Positions 58,469 through 64,000 of a stretch of 64,000 nucleotides of DNA are shown here, in pieces. The position numbers and the translations under genes are program-made. This stretch comes from Corbicula japonica. Lineage: Eukaryota > Mollusca > Bivalvia > Venerida > Cyrenidae. Numbering within the stretch: position 1 is the first letter of the stretch; the number at the start of each line of letters is the position of its first letter. Where the stretch lies: assembly GCA_038501625.1 (NCBI GenBank), contig JAZAYU010000114.1, positions 2,000,934 to 2,064,933 of the forward strand. Reading direction: 5' to 3'. Below the pieces are notes generated by a model. It did no database searches and was not told the DNA's origin. It was given only the letters and a program-made list of their open reading frames with translations.

Positions 58469-58932
58469 AGGCCTGCCAAATCTCCGGACTTTATCCGAAA
58501 TCTCAGGATTTTAAGTTACTTCTCCGGATCTCCGGATTTATAGTCAAAATCTCCGGATTTCTTTGAAATTGCAAAGAATATAGATTAATTAAACCTTATT
58601 TGAAGTTGTGCAATGAACGTAATAATTATTATACTGCAGCCACACATTTCCTTTTTATAACGAGATTATGAGAACGTGGTCAGTGACATGCTCATCATCA
58701 TCATCATCTTCATATTTGTCCAGTCACAATCATAGTTAACAGAGCAATAAGACATTAAAACAACATCATTATCATCGTTCTCATCATTATTTTTGTTTAG
58801 TCACAGTCATAGTTAACAGCAGCAACAAGACATTAAAACAACAACAATAAATAACATCATCTTCGTCGTCGTCATGATTGACATATACTGACAAAATCTC
58901 CGGATTTTTTATGAAGAAGTTTTGGCAGGCCT
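58469..58932. mobile_element. hAT-like MITE
   Basis: TIR AGGCCTGCCAAA / TTTGGCAGGCCT is flanked by 8-bp sequences ACCGCATT and GCCGCATA (6/8 identical), as for a hAT target duplication. There are several subterminal AATCTCCGGATT repeats and no ORF. Confidence 0.72.
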
Positions 58933-58940
58933 GCCGCATA

Positions 58941-59776
58941 ACCCCGAGTTGAGCGCAACTCAGTATTTACGGAGATAAATGTATCGTGCTCAACTGCCTT
59001 CATAGGGCGATAAACCAACTTTTCAAACAGTCTTCAAAAACTGCCGTTTCTTTTATTACATTTTAAATTTCTTATCAGTTTAATAGTATTTATGTCTACC
59101 TTTGGGAATTTGTATCACATTTATAAATTATCAGTCTCCGTAGAAATGTAGAATTTTCTACATTTCTGGTCTCGGTGGATCTCCAAATTGAGCAGTTAAC
59201 TTAATTCTGAGTAGCGCTCCAACTGGGACTAGCCGGCGAGAGCAGTTATATGAATTTCCATGCACGGCTTCTCTATATATAACGGTATGAAATCTCTTTA
59301 AAGGACAACCAATATTCTATTGGTAACATGTCAATCCCGTTGTAAAAATGATACAATTTTGACCGAGACATATGTGTTGGCACAAACAAGACTTGTCGTG
59401 GTCCGGACAAGCTTGGACAAATCTTTTCTACTCCAAATTGTGACATTGACCTTTGAGATGGGAACCTGGTGTTTGTACGCAGTATTCCGTTTTACTTATG
59501 TCAACTTTCATGCCAAAATTTAAGTAAGTTTGCTTAAATATATTTCTAAGTTATGGCTCTGACAAATCTCCAGACACACCAACGGACGGATGCACGAATT
59601 ACCCCGAACCGCAGATGTGATTACTAAGCAAGCGGGCTGAACAAGAACGAATAATAGCAACAGCATATAAGTCTACCAAGCAAAGATACATACATTTCGA
59701 AAGATTTCTGATCTGTCATTTGTATGGTACAAGCCAATAGAAACCTTCATCTGACACCACTGTTAACTACTTAACT
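58941..59776. other. Intergenic, no gene recognised
   Basis: Includes a short palindrome AGAAATGTAGAATTTTCTACATTTCT near 59140 in two halves; otherwise featureless. Confidence 0.45.
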
Positions 59777-59850
59777 TTCAAAATTTATCACCACTTGTAT
59801 GTGGTAACCACTGTTTATACAATTGGCTGCAGGTGGTGATAAATTTTGAA
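59777..59850. repeat. Hairpin TTCAAAATTTATCACCAC
   Basis: Left arm 59777-59794 and right arm GTGGTGATAAATTTTGAA 59833-59850 are perfect inverted repeats. Confidence 0.9.
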
Positions 59851-59864
59851 TCAACTTAAAAAAA

Positions 59865-61005
59865 ACAAGAGGTGTTTGTCAAACACAAATGCCCCCCCTG
59901 ACGTGCAAGTGATATCTATTAGCATTGAATTTAAATTTTTGGAAATTTAGAGACTTTTGTAAGCTTTAGCAATGAAGGGTACCAGTCATGAAAGCAATTT
60001 ACAAGACGGTGGAACTCCTATATATCAATAACCAGGTCATCCAATGAGAGGATTACATTTACCTCGCCACTGTGACCTTGACCTTTGACTGACTGACCCC
60101 AAAATCAATAGGGGTCTTGTACTGGTCATGACCAACCTCCACACCAAATATTAGGACTGTATCAAAAAACATTGTCTAGTTATTGATCGAACAAGGTTTT
60201 TTGTTGTCAAGGCCTCCGTGACCTTGACCTTTGACCTACTGACCCCAAAACCAATAGGGGTCTTCTACTGGTCACGACCAACTTCCACACCAAATATGAG
60301 GTCTGTATTACAAAGCGTTGTCTAGTTATTGATCGGACAACGTTTTTGTATGCAAAGGCCACTGTGACCTTGACCTTTGACCTACTGATCCTAAAATCAA
60401 TAGGGTTCTTCTATTGGTCATGACCAACCTCCACACCAAATATGAGGACTGTATCACAAAGCGTTGTCTAGTTATTGATCGGACAAGGTTTTTGTGGTCA
60501 AGGCCACTGTGACCTTGACCTTTGACCTACTGACCCCAAAATCAATAGGGGTCTTCTACTGGTCACGACCAACCTCCACACCAAATATGAGGACTGTATC
60601 ACAAAGCGTTGTCTAGTTATTGATCGGACAAGGTTTTTGTGGTCAAGGCCACTGTGACCTTGACCTTTGACCTACTGACCCCAAAATCAATAGGGGTCTT
60701 CTACTGGTCACGACCAACCTCCACACCAAATATGAGGACTGTATCACAAAGCGTTGTCTAGTTATTGATCGGACAAGGTTTTTGTGGTCAAGGCCACTGT
60801 GACCTTGACCTTTGACCTACTGACCCCAAAATCAATAGGGGTTTTCTACTGGTCATGACCAACCTCCACACCAAATATAAGGACTGTATCACAAAGCCTT
60901 GTCTAGTTATTGATCGGACAAGATGTGGTCTACGGACCGACCGACCGACCGACCGACCGACATGTGCAAAGCAATATACCCCCGCTTCTTCGAAGGGGGG
61001 CATAA
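59865..61005 (+). mobile_element. Tandem-array element 1 with TGACCTTGACCTTTGAC in each 145-bp unit
   Basis: Begins ACAAGAGGTGTTTGTC and AATGCCCCCCC; ends with (CCGA)5 and CGAAGGGGGGCATAATT. Six units have the motif at 60072, 60219, 60365, 60510, 60655 and 60800 (145-147 bp spacing). Units 4-6 are nearly identical. The motif is, on the - strand, AGGTCA-type half-sites in a row. No ORF. Confidence 0.88.
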
Positions 61006-61023
61006 TTAAGTTAATATTCAACT

Positions 61024-62225
61024 AGAATTATCACTGAAAGTGATTAAATACCCCCACATGTATGCTTGATAATTGAACTGGGAATTCTTCGAATCAATGG
61101 CATAATGTGCCCCACTTTCAATCCAAAGTGTCGTCTTCACAGTAGCCACATATTCAGCAAGTTTCATCACAATATCTCATTCCTTCTAAATTTATTGAGC
61201 AGAAATGGTTTAAATATGTTAGTAACAGTGGCCTTTATCTAACTTTTATCTAAGAACTGTGTGCCAAACATTGTTTATGAGAAATCATCCAGAAACCATT
61301 TTTTCAATTTTTAGTAACAGTGACCTTGACCCCATCAGGCCCAATTTCAATACCAAGTTTCGTCTTCACAGACACTACCTATATAGCAATTTTCATCACA
61401 ATATCTCATTCTGAACCAAAGTTATTGAGCATACAGTTTATTTTCTATTTTTAGTAACAGTGACCTTGACCCCACAGGCCTTGAATCCCAAAAGTCATCT
61501 TCACAAAAACCATCAATACACCAAATTTCATTTAAGAATCTCATTCCAAGCTATAGTTACTGAGTGGAAACGAAGTTTTGAAGTTTAATAACAGTGACCT
61601 TGACCTTGAACCCACAGGCCCAAAAGTCAAACCTAATCTTTATCTTGTTATGTTACATCTGTGTCCCAAAAAATAAATAAATCTATGAAGTATTTCATGA
61701 GTTATAGTCCAGAAACAATTTTTCTTTTTTAAGTTACAGTGACCTCGACACTGACCCCTCAGGCCCCAAAGTCGAACTCGACCTGTATCTTCTGATATTT
61801 CATATATGTACCAAAAAAGGATTTAATCTGTGAAGTTTTTCATGAGTTATTATCTGGAAACCCTTTTTCTATTTTTAGTAATACTGACCTTGACATTGAC
61901 TCCACCAGCCCCAAAGTTGAACTTGACCTGTATCTTGTGATGTTACATCTATTTACCAAACAAGGATTAAATCTGTGAAGTGTTTCATGAGTTATCATCC
62001 GGAAACCATTTTTCTATTTTTAGTAACAGTGACCTTGACACTGATCCCACCAGCCCCAAAATCGAACTTGACCTGTATCTTATGACGATATACCTGTGTA
62101 CCAAAAATTATTTAATTCTGTCAAGCCTTTCATGAGTTATCATCTGGAAACGAAGAATCCGACCGACCGACCGACAAGCTCGCTCCTATATACCCCCTCA
62201 AACTTCGTTTGTGGGGGTATAATTA
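61024..62225 (+). mobile_element. Tandem-array element 2, related, with AGTGACCTTGACC in each unit
   Basis: Begins TAAATACCCCCACATG and ends with (CCGA)3 and TTTGTGGGGGTATAATTAG. About six units at 134-146 bp spacing carry CAGTGACCTTGAC (61320, 61460, 61604, 61738, 61885, 62030). The layout is the same as element 1 but the sequence differs. Confidence 0.82.
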
Positions 62226-64000
62226 GTGTTTATCTTGTTACTGATAAACAGTAAGATAACATCATATGGAGATACAAATTTCATCAGGAAAGTCAAGTAT
62301 GTCTGATACTTTAAACATATCTTGATAAACATACTAGATGGGTGTTCAGTGTTCAAGGGTCATAACTCCTTCAAATGTGACATTGATCTTAAGTATTAAG
62401 CATCATCACAGCCCTGTTGTCATAAGCAATATCATTTTTCAGGTTTGGGCACAGACAGACAAAGCTATATCTGATGAGTATCGCCTTTTTCTTTAAAAGG
62501 GCGACACAAAAAATATAGCCAGGTATATCATCAAAGTAAAGTATGCAGCAATATCATTTCTGAACCAAACTTTTAACATATCTTGATAATCATAAACTTA
62601 ACTGATGTGAATTAAATCAACTTTACTCCATATACAAGTTAGATTTTTATTCATAATTTATCTTAAATTGTTAACCCTTTACTCCATGTAATATGCCTTT
62701 TATCACATAAGTTTTTATTGTATAAGCATTTCAATGCCTGTGGGACCTCTGTAGATCCAGATAAGCCGGCACATCCATGCTGACAGATCTGGATCTACAC
62801 TGGCTGCATCTTGGTTAGAAATAACCAAATCTTATCTGAATCTAAAGCAAACAGTGCAGATATGCCATGTGATAAAAGCCATATCACATGGACTAAAGGA
62901 TTACGAATTTAAGATAACTGATGAATGCACGGGTGGATGAACGCACGAGTAAGACATGGAATCAGGCTCTATGTAAGTAAATTGTCTCCCATTTCTATGA
63001 CAATGCATATATCAGATAAAGATATTGCCCATGCTGATTTATGTTTACTTTAAATTATTATCATACATCTGCCAAAGTTTCAGTTAATTCTGAGATTATT
63101 CTCCACAACTGCACTAGAAAATCTCAAAAATGGCTGTCTGTATTTGGACAAATAAAGTTTGGAGTATGATTTGTTTTGTCCTGAAGGTTTGTTTAAAATA
63201 TGTTCTTATATGTCATAAGTTTAGTTTTCATGAAAAAAAAATCAAGAACAAAAAGGGGCATATTTACATTAAATGTGATCTTCACCTAAAGATTTTGCAT
63301 CATCATAATGACCCTGTTGTCATAAACACTATAATTTATAAATATAAAGTTTGATAAAAAATTATCATGACACCGCAGGTATAACCAACATTATCCAACG
63401 TTAAGTTTTCGTGACAAAATCAAAGTATATGAAGGGGAATAACTCTGTCAAAAGAAATCTTGACAGAATGATAATGGCATCAATATTGCCCAGAAGTCAT
63501 AAGCAAAAGCTTGATGAAGAAATGTTGAAGTAATAGACAATTAACATTTACTGAACAGACAGAGAAAACGTCCCTATGAACTGCAGTTTCACTGAGAGGG
63601 CAACACAAAAAACTGTATATATAACCCTGTTGCCATAAGCAATATAATTTAGAAGTTTGATGAAGAAGAAATTATTCAGTTATAGCCAACATTAAGTTTT
63701 CATTTTAAACAAAAAATTACAGTAAGTGTAATTAGTCTGTCAAACGACCACCTGACCTTAAGAATTTGGCTTTATCAGGACTGTTGTCATAAGCAATATC
63801 AAAGATTGATGAAGAATTTTATAAGAGTTTAAAAAGTTACTGCCAACATTAAGTTTAAGTGACAGGCGGACAAAGCAGTCACTACTTCCTATTTATCATT
63901 TTTTCCTTCAAAACAGTGACATAAAAATACAATAAATGAACATTTACAAAGAGTTATGATCTTTTATTGTGAAATTGTAACTGTAACAATGTTTTTATGA
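62226..64000 (+). repeat. Degenerate dispersed repeat with CTGTTGTCATAAGCAATAT units
   Basis: CCTGTTGTCATAAGCAATATCA or close variants recur at about 62412, 63313, 63490, 63625 and 63785, usually with ATAACTC.TTCAAA upstream and AACATTAAGTTTT nearby. It looks like an old tandem-array element. No gene. Confidence 0.6.
62655..62919. mobile_element. MITE with ~60-bp terminal inverted repeats
   Basis: TTATCTTAAATT + GTTAACCCTTTACTCCATG on the left pairs with CATGGACTAAAGGATTACG + AATTTAAGATAA on the right. Subterminal CTTTTATCACAT / ATGTGATAAAAG also pair. Confidence 0.85.

Noticed and set aside
58248..58514. 88-codon + strand ORF
   Set aside because: It is a translation of the SINE body and its CAAA tail.

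Overview
This is a eukaryotic nuclear window, most likely from a bivalve mollusc. Genes have introns with GT..AG borders and AATAAA signals. There is a ShKT/mucin gene, a B-box/beta-propeller gene and a TRP channel, embedded in AT-rich DNA dense with tRNA-derived SINEs, MITEs, minisatellites and a DIRS-type retrotransposon. The species cannot be named from sequence alone.

Layout. (1) 1-8303, + strand: three 3' exons of a secreted mucin-like gene with six six-cysteine ShKT-like domains separated by Ser/Thr-rich linkers and a ~4.3 kb array of a 12-residue repeat. (2) 8304-13500: intergenic, holding a ~2.1 kb inverted-repeat element filled with a 26-bp minisatellite, and a SINE-like repeat with a 103-bp tandem duplication. 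(3) 13586-15711: B-box/coiled-coil/beta-propeller (TRIM-like) gene broken by a frameshift and a stop. (4) 16044-17089: inverted duplication carrying a C2H2 zinc-finger exon. (5) 18194-19525: mariner remnant and a nested MITE.

(6) 20228-43830: tandem segmental duplication. Each unit carries a TATA promoter, a noncoding first exon, an intron full of repeats, a single coding exon for a small cysteine-free secreted helical protein, a repeat-rich 3' flank and a conserved 71-codon coiled-coil ORF on the - strand. Comparing the units gives clean transposon insertion boundaries. The second unit was hit by two foldback elements with different arms and by a long-TIR DNA transposon (35085-42702, 5-bp target duplication). 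The transposon's right TIR was itself hit by a 5.44 kb DIRS/PAT-Ngaro-type retrotransposon with intact split direct repeats A1..B1-A2-B2.

(7) 44091-48855, - strand: a three-coding-exon TRP-superfamily channel of 1176 residues, with a long ankyrin domain and a TRPV-like pore and post-S6 region. This is the best-preserved large gene. (8) 48863-64000: no convincing gene. It holds a dispersed '~GGCCAGAAAGT' repeat family, a 48-bp satellite, pogo/Tigger-like and hAT-like MITEs, palindromic foldback elements, an LTR-like remnant, a full SINE with a 14-bp target duplication, and two tandem-array elements whose units carry TGACCTTGACC motifs, i.e. nuclear-receptor half-sites.

The clearest candidates for undescribed biology are the duplicated small secreted helical protein genes and the foldback elements with conserved ends and hairpin core but unrelated long arms.
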